Positions 51,092-61,047 of a DNA stretch of 64,000 bases are shown here, in pieces. Every line of letters starts with the position of its first letter. The first letter of the stretch is position 1. The DNA is taken from contig NZ_VTUY01000006.1 in assembly GCF_008364765.1 (NCBI RefSeq), positions 1 to 64,000 of the forward strand, written 5' to 3'. The stretch is from Bacillus sp. CH30_1T (lineage in GTDB: Bacteria > Bacillota > Bacilli > Bacillales > Bacillaceae_B). The position numbers were made by a program, and so were the translations under genes. Below the pieces are notes generated by a model. That model ran no database searches. It had not been told where the DNA came from and was given only the letters and a program-made list of their open reading frames with translations.

Positions 51092-51356
51092 GGTTTTAGT
51101 AAGTTATTTGTTAGGTGAATGGAGCCCCCTGATGGCCTTAAAGATAAGCAATAAATCTTATTATTATTGGACAGAATGTTTACAGGGGAGGGGGCATTCT
51201 GAGGATAGCGGTGATGAGTTTATATGGGATTCTTATTAAAAAAAAGCTAAAACTCATGTACGTAACGAATCAGTTGCAACTTTAGTAACTTAATTTTTTA
51301 TATTAACTGTTTCATCTAAGAAGAATATCTTTTGATGTTTATCATTCAGTAGGTTG

Positions 51357-51374
51357 ATAGGTATTTATACCTAT
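51357..51374. promoter_or_regulatory. Operator-like palindrome upstream of the nuclease gene
   Basis: ATAGGTATTTATACCTAT, perfect 8-bp arms around TT, in the long leader of the nuclease gene. Binding protein unknown. The whole 51092-51800 interval has no gene; it also has a ribosome binding site-like GGAGGTG at 51572-51580 with no start codon after it. Confidence 0.4.
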
Positions 51375-51669
51375 TCAAAAAAGATTGCTTTCCATCTCAA
51401 AGAGAGTGACGAACTCATTCCGTCTCCTCATATTAATATAATATGAATCCATTGTCTCATTTTTGTAAATTTTTTTATAATTCCTTAATCCTCGACAAAA
51501 AAGTGATATATTTAAGAAGTACTTGGTTTACATTATTCTACAGAATTTGAACTAAGTGTAATAGACTAGTGGAGGTGTTTTAAATAGGTAGATTTTAATC
51601 AATAAGTTTCGCGAATCTACGTATTTTGGCACGGAATTGGACTTTCCAAGGGAAATGAATATACTTAAA

Positions 51670-51683
51670 AGTAAGCGCTTTCA
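51670..51683 (-). promoter_or_regulatory. cre-like site upstream of the nuclease gene
   Basis: Reverse strand TGAAAGCGCTTACT fits the cre consensus except for the last base. It lies 118 bp before the nuclease start. Confidence 0.5.
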
Positions 51684-51800
51684 AAACCTTAGAAGGTATT
51701 GGTGCCATAGAAAAAAAACTAAAAGCGGTTTAATGAAATAGGCGGTTTACTAGATACATAGGCTTATTTCACAATCATTACAATATGAGGAGGAACCAGG

Positions 51801-54800
51801 TTGAAAATAGCGAAAAAACAGTTGTTAATCCTGACAACGATTCTGGCGATGCTTGTCAGTTATATTGCTCCCATTGGTTCAGTCGCTTCTGCATCCGATT
51901 ATTTAACGGTTCGGGAAGCGATTGAGAATAATACAGGTACAGGAACTGTTACTGGGTATATTATTGGGCATACAAAAGCTACCAATAGTTATAATTTTGA
52001 AGGTGATTTTAGTAATGATTACAATATTGCCATTGCAGATAGTGTGGAAGAGACAGACCCTTCCAAGATTCTTCCCGTTCAACTGCCAAATGCTTTCCGG
52101 GCGAAATTTGGCCTTAAAACAAACCCGGACAATATCGGCAAAAAAGTTATCATTACAGGCAATCTCACCGCCTATTTTCAGGTTCCTGGCTTAAAAGATG
52201 CTACAGCCATCTCTTTCGACGGTGAACAGCCCGATGAGCCAACACCATATGAAGGTATTGAAGGTTTGCGAATTCACGATATTCAAGGTGAAGCACATGC
52301 ATCACCTTACAATTCAGAAAAAGTAAAAGGTGTAGAGGGGATTGTCACCCACGTTGTGGATGCAAGCAATTTCTACATGCAGGATGCTCAGCCAGATGAT
52401 AATGATAAAACATCTGAAGCTTTACTTGTTTATAAGCCGGCTCATGGTGTAAACGTAGGGGATGCCGTGTCGGTTGATGGACAAGTAAAAGAGTGGGTAT
52501 TGGATGGATACTCAGAAAAGTTAGATACAGACCTTGCGATGACTGAAATTAACGCACAGTATGGAAATGTCATTGTCACTTCTGCTGACAATGAACTTCC
52601 AGAATCCCTTGTGATCGGGGGGGATTTAATTCCTCCAACAGAAGTGATCGACAATGATCAATTCAGTGAATTCGATCCCGGGCAGGATGGAATCGATTTT
52701 TACGAAAGTGTAGAGGGGATGCGTGTATCTCTAGATAGCCCAACCGTTACAGGACCTCAAAAGTATGGCGAAGTTCCTGTCATTACTGGAAAAGTAGACG
52801 GAAAGGCGTATACAAAAGAAGGTGCACCTCTTTTAACGAAAGAAAATCAAAATCCTGAGAGAATGTTCTTATTATTAGATAACCGTGATTATGTAGCAAA
52901 AACAGGAGATCAATTCAATGGAACGGTAACAGGGATTGTAAGTTACGGTTTCAGTAACTTTAAGATACTGGTTAATGAAGAAAGTCTGCCTGAACTATCC
53001 GAACGTGAATTCACATCGGAAGTCACAACGATTGAAAAAGAAGAAGACAAGTTGACCGTCGCAGGTTACAACATTGAAAACTTTGCTGCTTCTGATACTG
53101 AAAAACGTGACAAGCTTGCTAAATCAATGGTGGAGAATTTAAACTCTCCGGATATTATCGGCTTAGTAGAAGTATTAGATGAGAGTGGTACTACAGATGA
53201 TGGCGTTGTAAAGGCGGATGCCAACTATAAAGCATTAAGTGATGCGATTGCCGATTTTGGCGGTCCGACTTATGCGTGGACGGAAGTTGCTCCTGAAAAT
53301 AAAGTAGATGGTGGGGTTCCAGGGGGGAATATACGTGTCGGTTATTTATATAATCCTGAGCGTGTAACCCTAGCGGAAGGAACTAAAGGAGATGCGACTA
53401 CTGCAGTAGCTTATGAAGACGGTACTTTAACGTTGAATCCGGGAAGAATCGATCCAACAAATCCTGCATTTGATGATAGCCGTAAACCATTAGCTGCACA
53501 GTTCAACTTTAATGGTGAAGACGTTATCGTCATCAATAATCACTTTAACTCTAAAGGTGGAGACCAGCCATTATTCGGCAAGAATCAACCACCTGTATTA
53601 GGAAGTGAAGAGCAGCGTCTTAAAATCGCTGAAATTGTTAATTCCTTTGTAGCAGATATTCATGAGAAGAATGAAAACGCTAATGTAGTCGTTATGGGAG
53701 ATTTAAATGATTTTGAATACTCAGCACCTCTTCAAACTCTTAAAGGTGATGTGTTAACGAATCTTGTTGAGACTCTTCCTGTTAGCGAACGATATACGTA
53801 CACGTATCAAGGAAATGCACAAGTCTTAGATCACATGTTAGTATCTAACCGCCTTGCTGCGGGTGCGGAATACGATATCGTAAACTTTAACTCTCCTTAT
53901 ATGGAAGAGCATGGACGGGCAAGTGATCATGACGCTTATGTAGGGAAGTTTGATTTATCTGTCGAAAGTAATGATGAGTTTGATCTTTCGATTATGCACA
54001 CGAATGATACACACGCACATGTAGAAGGGTATCCTCGATTATTCACGGCGGTTAACGAAATTCGTGCCGAAAAAGAGAATGCCCTGTTGCTGGATGCAGG
54101 TGACGTATTCTCAGGTACGCTTTACTTCCGTCAATATGAAGGTCTTGCAGATCTCTGGTTCATGAATCAGCTTGGCTTCGATGCCATGACCCTGGGGAAC
54201 CATGAGTTTGATAAAGATTCTGCGACACTTGCTAATTTCATTAAAGAAATGAATTTCCCGATGGTTTCGTCCAACGTTACGGTAACAGGTGACGCAGATT
54301 TAGAACCACTGGTGAAAAATGAAATAGGGACTCCAGGTGAAGGTGGAAACATCTATCCGGCGATGATCAAAGAGGTAGATGGGGAAAAGGTTGGAATCTT
54401 CGGATTAACAACACCTGATACAGAATTTATCTCTAACCCTGGAGACAATGTTGTTTTTGAAAATGCAGTTGAAAAATCAACGGCTACAATCGAAATGCTT
54501 GAGAATGAAGGGGTAAATAAAGTCATCGTTCTTTCTCACTTGGGATACTCAAATGATTTAGACCTGGCTGAAGAGGTAGATGGTCTTGATATCATCGTTG
54601 GTGGCCACTCTCATACTGTTCTTGACGAACCGGTGGTCATTGACAAAGAAGAACCGACCCTTATTGTTCAAGCTGGTGAATACTTAAACCTGCTTGGTTT
54701 ACTGGATGTAACATTCAATGCTGAAGGTGTCGTAACGAGCCATAAAGGCGAAGTGCTGGCCCTTGAAAACTACGATGAAGATGCCGAAGCTCTTGCAAAA

Positions 54801-57059
54801 GTTCAGGAATATAAGGCACCACTTGAGGAATTAAAGAGAGAAGTCGTAGGAAAAACAGAAGTTGCCCTTAACGGGGAACGCTCAGAAGTACGAAGAAAAG
54901 AAACGAACTTAGGGAACGTAATTGCAGACGGTATGGTTGCAAAAGCAAATGAGTTTGTGAAAACACACATCGGTCTTCAAAACGGTGGTGGAATCCGGGC
55001 TTCAATCGACGCTGGAGATATCACTCTTGGGGAAGTCTTAACGACGATGCCATTTGGCAATAATCTAGTTACACTTGATTTAACTGGAAAAGAAATCTTA
55101 GATGCTCTTGAGCATAGTGTAGCAAGGGTTGAAGGTACAGACGCACCAGGTGAATTCCTCCAGGTATCAGGAATTAACTATAAATATGATATAAACAAGC
55201 CGGCAGGCGAACGGGTTTGGTTTGTTGAAGTGAAAACAGACAATGGATTTGAAGAATTAGATCCCGAAATGATGTATTCTGTTGCTACTAACGCTTTCAC
55301 TGCAAATGGTGGAGACGGATACACCATGTTTAAAGAGGCAAAAGAAGATGGTCGTCAAACAGAATTGTTCGTTGTCGATTTTGAGGTGTTCACATCTTAT
55401 CTTGAAAAGAACAGCCAGATTTCACCTGAAGTTGAAGGACGGATCGTTCAAGAAGCAGCACCGGAAGAATCGACTGAGTTTGATTTATCCATCATTCACA
55501 CAAATGACACGCACGCCCATGTGGAAGGATATCCTCGACTGTTCACAGCTGTTAACGAGGTTCGTTCCGAGAAAGAGAATGCTTTGTTAGTAGATGCAGG
55601 GGATGTCTTCTCAGGAACTCTTTACTTCCGTCAATATTCAGGTCTTGCAGATCTCTGGTTCATGAATGAACTTGGCTATGATGCCATGACATTAGGGAAT
55701 CATGAATTTGATAAAGACTCTAAAACATTAGCCGACTTTATTAAAGAAATGAACTTCCCTATGGTTTCCTCAAACGTTACTGTAACAGGTGATGAAGAGT
55801 TAGAACCATTAGTGAAGAATGAAATAGGCACTCCTGGTGAAGGTGGCAACATTTATCCAGCCATCATAAAAGAAGTAGATGGAGAGAAAGTAGGTATCTT
55901 TGGCTTAACGACTTCAGAAACAGAATTCCTATCAAGTCCCGGAGAAAACGTGGTATTCGAAGATGCTGCTGAGAAATCAACTGCTACGGTTGAAATGCTT
56001 CAAAATGAAGGTGTAAATAAAATCATCGTTCTTTCTCATTTGGGTTATTCACATGACCTGGAGCTGGCCGAAGCTGTTGATGGAATCGATGTTATCGTGG
56101 GCGGGCACTCTCACACCGTATTAGAAGAGCCGGTAGTGATTGAGAAGGAAGAACCTACACTGATTGTCCAAGCTGGGGAATATTTAAATCTACTTGGATT
56201 ATTGGATGTAACCTTTAATGCTGAGGGTGTCGTTACTAGTCATGAAGGTGAGGTCCTCGACCTGGAATCATACGAAGAGGATGCAGAGGCCCTTGCGAAA
56301 GTAAATGAATTCAAGGCTCCTCTGGAAGAAATTAAAAATGAAGTAGTAGGTAAGACGAAGGTAGCTCTAAATGGTGAGCGTGCTGATGTTCGTACGAAAG
56401 AAACGAATCTGGGAAATCTGATTGCTGACGCCATGGTAGCAAAAGCAAATGAGTCCGTTAAGACACATATCGGTCTTCAAAATGGTGGCGGTATTCGGGC
56501 ATCCATCGATAAAGGCAAGATTACATTAGGCGAAGTTTTAACCACGATGCCATTCGGAAATAATCTTGTGACACTCGACTTAACCGGTCAGGAACTTTTA
56601 GATGCTCTTGAACATGGTGTAAGCGGGGTAGAAACAGGAGAAGGGCGATTCCTTCAAGTATCAGGTATCAACTTCAAGTATGATATAAACAAACCGGTCG
56701 GAGAAAGAGTATGGTTTGTTGAAGTGAAAACAGATAAAGGTTTTGAAAAAATCAAAACCGACAAGATGTATACAGTAGCAACAAATGCCTTTACAGCTGA
56801 TGGTGGAGACGGGTATACCATGTTTAAAACAGCTAAGGATGAAGGTCGAATGACAGAGTTGTATCAGGTGGACTACGAAGTATTCACTGACTATTTAGCT
56901 AAAAACAAAAAAGTGGCTCCTAAAGTAGAAGGCAGAATCATTCAGGAAGTACAGCAAGATGATTCAGATGATGGAGACTGGCAGGATGATTTCTTCGACT
57001 TTATCAAGAAATTGAAAAACTGGTTATGCACATTGTTTGGACTTTGTGGAAGACCATAA
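51801..57059 (+). CDS. Secreted endonuclease/dual 5'-nucleotidase (YhcR-like, 1752 aa)
   Basis: 1752 aa. Signal peptide (1-31, ending ASAS); an OB-fold/DUF6359-like domain (about 33-150; LTVREAIENNTGTGTVTGYIIGHT); a second OB-like region (150-400); an endonuclease/exonuclease/phosphatase domain (about 413-720; VAGYNIENF, INNHFNSKGGDQPLFG, VVVMGDLNDFEYS, HGRASDHDAYVG); then two tandem 5'-nucleotidase modules (about 733-1220 and 1230-1725), each with HTNDTHAH, DAGDVFSG, GNHEFD, VGGHSHTV and GLQNGGGIR. The tail is a short helix with two Cys and no LPXTG motif. B. subtilis YhcR has one nucleotidase only. Start TTG 51801 after GAGGAGG. The nuclease cuts DNA or RNA and the nucleotidases release nucleosides and phosphate. 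Confidence 0.9.
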   Translation: MKIAKKQLLILTTILAMLVSYIAPIGSVASASDYLTVREAIENNTGTGTVTGYIIGHTKATNSYNFEGDFSNDYNIAIADSVEETDPSKILPVQLPNAFRAKFGLKTNPDNIGKKVIITGNLTAYFQVPGLKDATAISFDGEQPDEPTPYEGIEGLRIHDIQGEAHASPYNSEKVKGVEGIVTHVVDASNFYMQDAQPDDNDKTSEALLVYKPAHGVNVGDAVSVDGQVKEWVLDGYSEKLDTDLAMTEINAQYGNVIVTSADNELPESLVIGGDLIPPTEVIDNDQFSEFDPGQDGIDFYESVEGMRVSLDSPTVTGPQKYGEVPVITGKVDGKAYTKEGAPLLTKENQNPERMFLLLDNRDYVAKTGDQFNGTVTGIVSYGFSNFKILVNEESLPELSEREFTSEVTTIEKEEDKLTVAGYNIENFAASDTEKRDKLAKSMVENLNSPDIIGLVEVLDESGTTDDGVVKADANYKALSDAIADFGGPTYAWTEVAPENKVDGGVPGGNIRVGYLYNPERVTLAEGTKGDATTAVAYEDGTLTLNPGRIDPTNPAFDDSRKPLAAQFNFNGEDVIVINNHFNSKGGDQPLFGKNQPPVLGSEEQRLKIAEIVNSFVADIHEKNENANVVVMGDLNDFEYSAPLQTLKGDVLTNLVETLPVSERYTYTYQGNAQVLDHMLVSNRLAAGAEYDIVNFNSPYMEEHGRASDHDAYVGKFDLSVESNDEFDLSIMHTNDTHAHVEGYPRLFTAVNEIRAEKENALLLDAGDVFSGTLYFRQYEGLADLWFMNQLGFDAMTLGNHEFDKDSATLANFIKEMNFPMVSSNVTVTGDADLEPLVKNEIGTPGEGGNIYPAMIKEVDGEKVGIFGLTTPDTEFISNPGDNVVFENAVEKSTATIEMLENEGVNKVIVLSHLGYSNDLDLAEEVDGLDIIVGGHSHTVLDEPVVIDKEEPTLIVQAGEYLNLLGLLDVTFNAEGVVTSHKGEVLALENYDEDAEALAKVQEYKAPLEELKREVVGKTEVALNGERSEVRRKETNLGNVIADGMVAKANEFVKTHIGLQNGGGIRASIDAGDITLGEVLTTMPFGNNLVTLDLTGKEILDALEHSVARVEGTDAPGEFLQVSGINYKYDINKPAGERVWFVEVKTDNGFEELDPEMMYSVATNAFTANGGDGYTMFKEAKEDGRQTELFVVDFEVFTSYLEKNSQISPEVEGRIVQEAAPEESTEFDLSIIHTNDTHAHVEGYPRLFTAVNEVRSEKENALLVDAGDVFSGTLYFRQYSGLADLWFMNELGYDAMTLGNHEFDKDSKTLADFIKEMNFPMVSSNVTVTGDEELEPLVKNEIGTPGEGGNIYPAIIKEVDGEKVGIFGLTTSETEFLSSPGENVVFEDAAEKSTATVEMLQNEGVNKIIVLSHLGYSHDLELAEAVDGIDVIVGGHSHTVLEEPVVIEKEEPTLIVQAGEYLNLLGLLDVTFNAEGVVTSHEGEVLDLESYEEDAEALAKVNEFKAPLEEIKNEVVGKTKVALNGERADVRTKETNLGNLIADAMVAKANESVKTHIGLQNGGGIRASIDKGKITLGEVLTTMPFGNNLVTLDLTGQELLDALEHGVSGVETGEGRFLQVSGINFKYDINKPVGERVWFVEVKTDKGFEKIKTDKMYTVATNAFTADGGDGYTMFKTAKDEGRMTELYQVDYEVFTDYLAKNKKVAPKVEGRIIQEVQQDDSDDGDWQDDFFDFIKKLKNWLCTLFGLCGRP
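53997..56940 (+). repeat. Tandem 1.5-kb in-gene duplication
   Basis: Matching positions are offset by exactly 1500 bp from about 53997/55497 to about 55081/56581, with 75-85 % nucleotide identity by eye, and only a small indel near 55140/56640. Both copies keep all catalytic motifs. Confidence 0.9.
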
Positions 57060-57077
57060 TAGAAAAACTTCAACATC

Positions 57078-57116
57078 AAAAAAGCACTGGCTGAATTTTC
57101 AACCAGTGCTTTTCTT
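57078..57116. terminator. Bidirectional terminator
   Basis: AAAGCACTGG pairs with CCAGTGCTTT, with A and T runs outside. Between the convergent nuclease and trhO genes. Confidence 0.85.
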
Positions 57117-57123
57117 AGATTAT

Positions 57124-58089
57124 TTAGATAGTCTCCGTTTCCTTCTCCCGCTCAATCACTGCCAAACGCTGTGCCACTTCTTCCTCTGTCAAATCATGCT
57201 CTTTAATGTAGCGGTTTTCAGGGCTCTTGCGGCATTCATCAGAGCAGCTTCTCATATACTTATGCTCGTTTTCTTCAGAGCAAAGAATTTTTCGGTTACA
57301 AGGCGGGTGCGCACAGTTTACGTAGCGCTCACAAGGTTCACCTGTGTAGTAGTCTTTCCCGACAACGACATGCTCTGTCTGGTTGACAGGAACACCGATA
57401 CGCTCATCGAACACGTAAAGCTGACCGTCCCATAGCTGACCTTTCACTTCAGGGTCTTGTCCGTAAGTGACGATTCCACCATGAAGCTGTGCTACATCCT
57501 CAAAGCCTTCTTTCACTAACCAGCCTGAGAATTTTTCACAGCGGATACCACCCGTACAATACGTGATGATTTTCTTGCCTTCCAGTTTATCTTTATTATC
57601 ACGGACCCAATTCGGAAGATCGCGGAAGTTTTTGATATCAGGCTTCACGGCTCCTCTGAAGTGTCCCAATTCATATTCATAGTCATTTCTTGCATCAAGA
57701 AGAATCGTATCTTCCTGCTGGATTTGTTCAAAGAAATCCTTTGGCTCAAGGTATTTACCTGTGAGTTCATTCGGATTCACATCATCTTCAAGACGAAGTG
57801 TCACAAGTTCTGGACGGTGCTTAACTTTCAATTTCTTGAAGGCATGACCATCAGCTTCGTCAATTTTGAACACAGTGTCCGAGAAGTGAGGATCCTTTCT
57901 CATCGCTTCCATATAAGCATCTGTCTGTTCAATCGTACCGGAACATGTTCCGTTGATTCCTTCAGATGAAATCAGTATACGTCCCATAAGGCCAAGCTCC
58001 TCACACAATTCTTTATGCTGGGCCGTAACCTCCTCGGGATTCTCAATGGCTACATAGTTGTAATACAGTAGTACTCGATAATTTTTCAT
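57124..58089 (-). CDS. trhO: tRNA uridine(34) hydroxylase (rhodanese family)
   Basis: 321 aa. YceA/TrhO family, which forms 5-hydroxyuridine at tRNA position 34. N-terminal acylphosphatase-like domain (1-95), rhodanese domain with Cys near 180 ([16 protein letters not shown]), and a C-terminal cysteine cluster ([30 protein letters not shown]). Start ATG 58089, because AGGTGG is placed before it; the GTG at 58101 belongs to that site. Confidence 0.92.
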   Translation of the reverse strand: MKNYRVLLYYNYVAIENPEEVTAQHKELCEELGLMGRILISSEGINGTCSGTIEQTDAYMEAMRKDPHFSDTVFKIDEADGHAFKKLKVKHRPELVTLRLEDDVNPNELTGKYLEPKDFFEQIQQEDTILLDARNDYEYELGHFRGAVKPDIKNFRDLPNWVRDNKDKLEGKKIITYCTGGIRCEKFSGWLVKEGFEDVAQLHGGIVTYGQDPEVKGQLWDGQLYVFDERIGVPVNQTEHVVVGKDYYTGEPCERYVNCAHPPCNRKILCSEENEHKYMRSCSDECRKSPENRYIKEHDLTEEEVAQRLAVIEREKETETI

Positions 58090-58461
58090 GTTTATTTCCA
58101 CCTATCGATATATATTTGCAAGATATAATCTTAGGATTCTGTTCCTTATTACTCTTACGATGTACTATTATAACAAATTTTTAAAGAAATGCATTATGTA
58201 TGATGGGGAAAAGGTGGGTTTTGCAAGGAAAAGTTGGTGGAAATTGGTTCTAGATTAGTATTACTAGAGAGAGGCTGTGAGGTATCTGTCATCTTCCTAT
58301 TTTAGCTTTTCTGTCCAACATCCGTATATCTCTCACTTTGTAAGTATCCTCGCCGAAAGAAATACCTTCAAAAGAATCTCACCAATGCTGCTGAGCAAAA
58401 AACAAATTCCTAAAAAACTTTCTACTCCACATAGGATTTTCCAACTTTATATCGAATATAT

Positions 58462-58496
58462 TTATTAACGGTATTATTAAGGAACTTTTCCTTAAA
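58462..58496. promoter_or_regulatory. Shared 35-bp element with AAGGAA-N3-TTCCTT operator (copy A)
   Basis: TTATTAACGG followed after a few bases by AAGGAACTTTTCCTT. The same arrangement with equal spacing occurs at 63727-63761. It lies 30 bp before the first M20 hydrolase gene. The rest of 58090-58461 shows no gene. Confidence 0.75.
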
Positions 58497-58525
58497 TGAT
58501 CATTCGACCGAAAAGGAGATTTTTC

Positions 58526-59728
58526 ATGAAGTTAAAGCAGCTTGTCCAATCAGTAGAGAAAGAAGTCATAGAATTACGCAGACACCTTCACCAATTCCCA
58601 GAGGTGAGTGGAGAGGAATTCGAAACATCGAAAACGATTCAGGTGAAATTAGCAGAAGTAGGGATTCCATATAAAACGGGCTATGCCAAAACAGGAGTGC
58701 TTGGAATCATTAAAGGAGAAAAACCTGGAGGTACGGTCGCATTAAGAGCCGATATTGATGCACTGCCAATCCAGGAGGAAAATGATCTCTCCTACAAATC
58801 CACTATCCACAACAAAATGCATGCGTGCGGTCATGATGCCCATACGGCCATGCTCGTTGGTACAGGGAAAGTATTGAATCAACTAAAACCGGAAATAGCA
58901 GGTACGATTCTTCTTGTCTTCCAACCGGCGGAGGAGAATGCCCCTGTAGGAGGTTCTCAGCAAATGATGGACGATGGACTATTCGATGAATATACGCCTG
59001 ACGTCATTTTCGGGCAGCATGTATGGCCGGACCTGCCTGTCGGGGAAATCGGAGTGCTCCATCATGAAATCATGGGAGCTTCGGACCGCTTTAAGATTAC
59101 CGTTAAAGGCTCTGGTGGTCATGCGAGCATGCCTCACCAATCCAATGACGCCATCATTATTGCCAATAACCTCATTACCCAGCTTCAAACGATCGTGAGC
59201 CGAAATACAGATCCCATCGATTCTGCGGTCCTCACCATCGGGAAAATAGAAGGAGGCTATCGCTACAATGTCATTGCGGATGAAGTAACCCTTGAGGGAA
59301 CCATTCGAACCTTCAAACCGGAAGTGAATGAAATGGTGAAGGACCGTTTTCACTCCATCATTGAAGGAGTAGGGAAAAGCTTTGGGGCTCACATGACCAT
59401 CGACTATTTAGATGGATACCCCGCGACGGTCAACACACCTCAATGGGCAGATGAAGTGCGTAACGCTGCCCGAAAAGTACTTGGAGAAGAAGCTGTACCT
59501 GTGGTATCGCCGTCTCTTGGAGGAGAGGATTTCTCCCGCTTTCTGAAGAAATATCCTGGTGCCTTCTACTGGCTGGGGACAGCTGTGAAGGATTCTGAAC
59601 CACAATACCCTCTCCATGACCCGAGATTTAAACTAAATGAAAGTGCATTGCCTAAAGGGATTGAAGTGATGGCCCAGCTTGCACTGGATACCTTGAAAAA
59701 GCTTGAAAAAAGGAGTCTTGAAAGATGA
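58526..59728 (+). CDS. M20D amidohydrolase (first M20 gene)
   Basis: 400 aa. Metal-dependent amidohydrolase of the IAA-amino acid hydrolase/N-acyl-aminoacyl type. ACGHDAHTAMLVG (metal His and Asp), LVFQPAEENAPVGG (catalytic Glu), GGHASMPHQSNDAI (dimerisation domain) and PSLGGEDFSRF are present. AAAAGGAG precedes ATG 58526; the frame opens 30 bp earlier. Likely hydrolyses N-acyl amino acids, including p-aminobenzoyl-glutamate. It overlaps the next gene by four bases. Confidence 0.9.
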   Translation: MKLKQLVQSVEKEVIELRRHLHQFPEVSGEEFETSKTIQVKLAEVGIPYKTGYAKTGVLGIIKGEKPGGTVALRADIDALPIQEENDLSYKSTIHNKMHACGHDAHTAMLVGTGKVLNQLKPEIAGTILLVFQPAEENAPVGGSQQMMDDGLFDEYTPDVIFGQHVWPDLPVGEIGVLHHEIMGASDRFKITVKGSGGHASMPHQSNDAIIIANNLITQLQTIVSRNTDPIDSAVLTIGKIEGGYRYNVIADEVTLEGTIRTFKPEVNEMVKDRFHSIIEGVGKSFGAHMTIDYLDGYPATVNTPQWADEVRNAARKVLGEEAVPVVSPSLGGEDFSRFLKKYPGAFYWLGTAVKDSEPQYPLHDPRFKLNESALPKGIEVMAQLALDTLKKLEKRSLER

Positions 59729-61047
59729 AAACTGTTGAACATTTTATTAATGAAATATCACAGGCACTCACTGCCTTCAGACGCACCTTTCATCAGAAGC
59801 CCGAACTGGGGTTCACTGAATATGTCACCACCTATCTGATCGGAAAAGAATTAATCAACCTCGGCTTCATGGTTCACCTTGGAAAAGATGCTTTGGAGTC
59901 CACGGAACGAATGGGGGTTCCCCTACAGGAATATTTAGTCCTTCAAGAAGAACGTGCCATAAAAGAAGGCGTGGAAAAGGGCTGGCTCGATAAAATGAAG
60001 GGCGGTCATACAGGATTGGCTGCCACATTTGATACAGGAAAGCCCGGTCCACATATGGCGTTCCGTTTTGATATCGATGCCCTGCCCATAAAAGAAGCGA
60101 ATGATCCTGATCACCACATGCCAATGAAAGAAGGTTTTCGTTCCCAAAATGAAGGGATCATGCATGCTTGCGGTCATGACGGTCACGCTGCTATCGGCCT
60201 GGGGGTGGCAACCTTCCTGTCAGCATACAAAGATCAGCTCTCAGGAAGGTTCACTCTCCTCTTCCAGCCTGCTGAAGAAGGTGGACGGGGAGCAAAAGCC
60301 ATGGTAAAAAAAGGCTGGCTGGAGAATGTCGATTACTTTGCAAGCGGTCATATCGGCATTCGGGATTTAAAGCTTGGACGAGTGTATGCTACGACTCATT
60401 CTTTTCTCGCTTCATCCAAAATCAACGTCACCTATAAAGGAAAAGCGGCCCACGCAGGTCTCGAGCCTGAAAAAGGGAAGAATGCTTTATTGGCTGCGGC
60501 TGCGGCAAGTCTTCACCTTTACAATATCCCGCGCCATTCTGACGGGGCGACCAGGATCAATGTCGGGAAGCTTCAAGGGGGAGCAGGCCGAAACATCATT
60601 GCCGATGAAGCTCATCTTGAAATGGAAACAAGAGGGGAAACGACTGCCATCAATCAGTACATGCAGAAGGAAGCTCTGCGTATCCTTCAAGCATCGGGAG
60701 ACCTTTATGGTGTGGAAACCGGCATCGATGTGGTGGGAGAGACGGTTGAAGCAGCATGTAACCCTGAATGGATTCAGTGGTTAAAGGATGTGGGAGAGGA
60801 AAGTGCATTTATATCCGAAATCCATGATGGTTTACCTTTAAAGGCATCAGAAGATGTGACCTATATGATGAATGAGGTACAAAATCAGGGTGGAAAAGCA
60901 ACCTACATGGTATTTGGAACAAGATTGAAAAACGGACATCATCACCATCGATTCGATTTTGAAGAGGGCGTCTTAAACGTGGCAGTGGATGCCTTCGCAC
61001 GTATTATTCTAAAATTATCTCACCTAAAAGAGGAGGTTGCGAGTTGA
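59725..61047 (+). CDS. M20D amidohydrolase (second, AbgA-like)
   Basis: 440 aa. Same family but with an insert after the N-terminal segment (about 50-100, DALESTERMGVPLQEYLVLQEE). Metal motifs HACGHDGHAAIGLG and FQPAEEGGRGAKAM, and GKAAHAGLEPEKGKNALLAAA. The length and the HACGHDGH pattern resemble AbgA (p-aminobenzoyl-glutamate hydrolase subunit). It starts with ATGA overlapping the previous stop. Confidence 0.88.
   Translation: MKTVEHFINEISQALTAFRRTFHQKPELGFTEYVTTYLIGKELINLGFMVHLGKDALESTERMGVPLQEYLVLQEERAIKEGVEKGWLDKMKGGHTGLAATFDTGKPGPHMAFRFDIDALPIKEANDPDHHMPMKEGFRSQNEGIMHACGHDGHAAIGLGVATFLSAYKDQLSGRFTLLFQPAEEGGRGAKAMVKKGWLENVDYFASGHIGIRDLKLGRVYATTHSFLASSKINVTYKGKAAHAGLEPEKGKNALLAAAAASLHLYNIPRHSDGATRINVGKLQGGAGRNIIADEAHLEMETRGETTAINQYMQKEALRILQASGDLYGVETGIDVVGETVEAACNPEWIQWLKDVGEESAFISEIHDGLPLKASEDVTYMMNEVQNQGGKATYMVFGTRLKNGHHHHRFDFEEGVLNVAVDAFARIILKLSHLKEEVAS

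Noticed and set aside
51801..57059. Two separate nucleotidase genes
   Set aside because: The reading frame is continuous across the duplication, with no stop or internal ribosome binding site.
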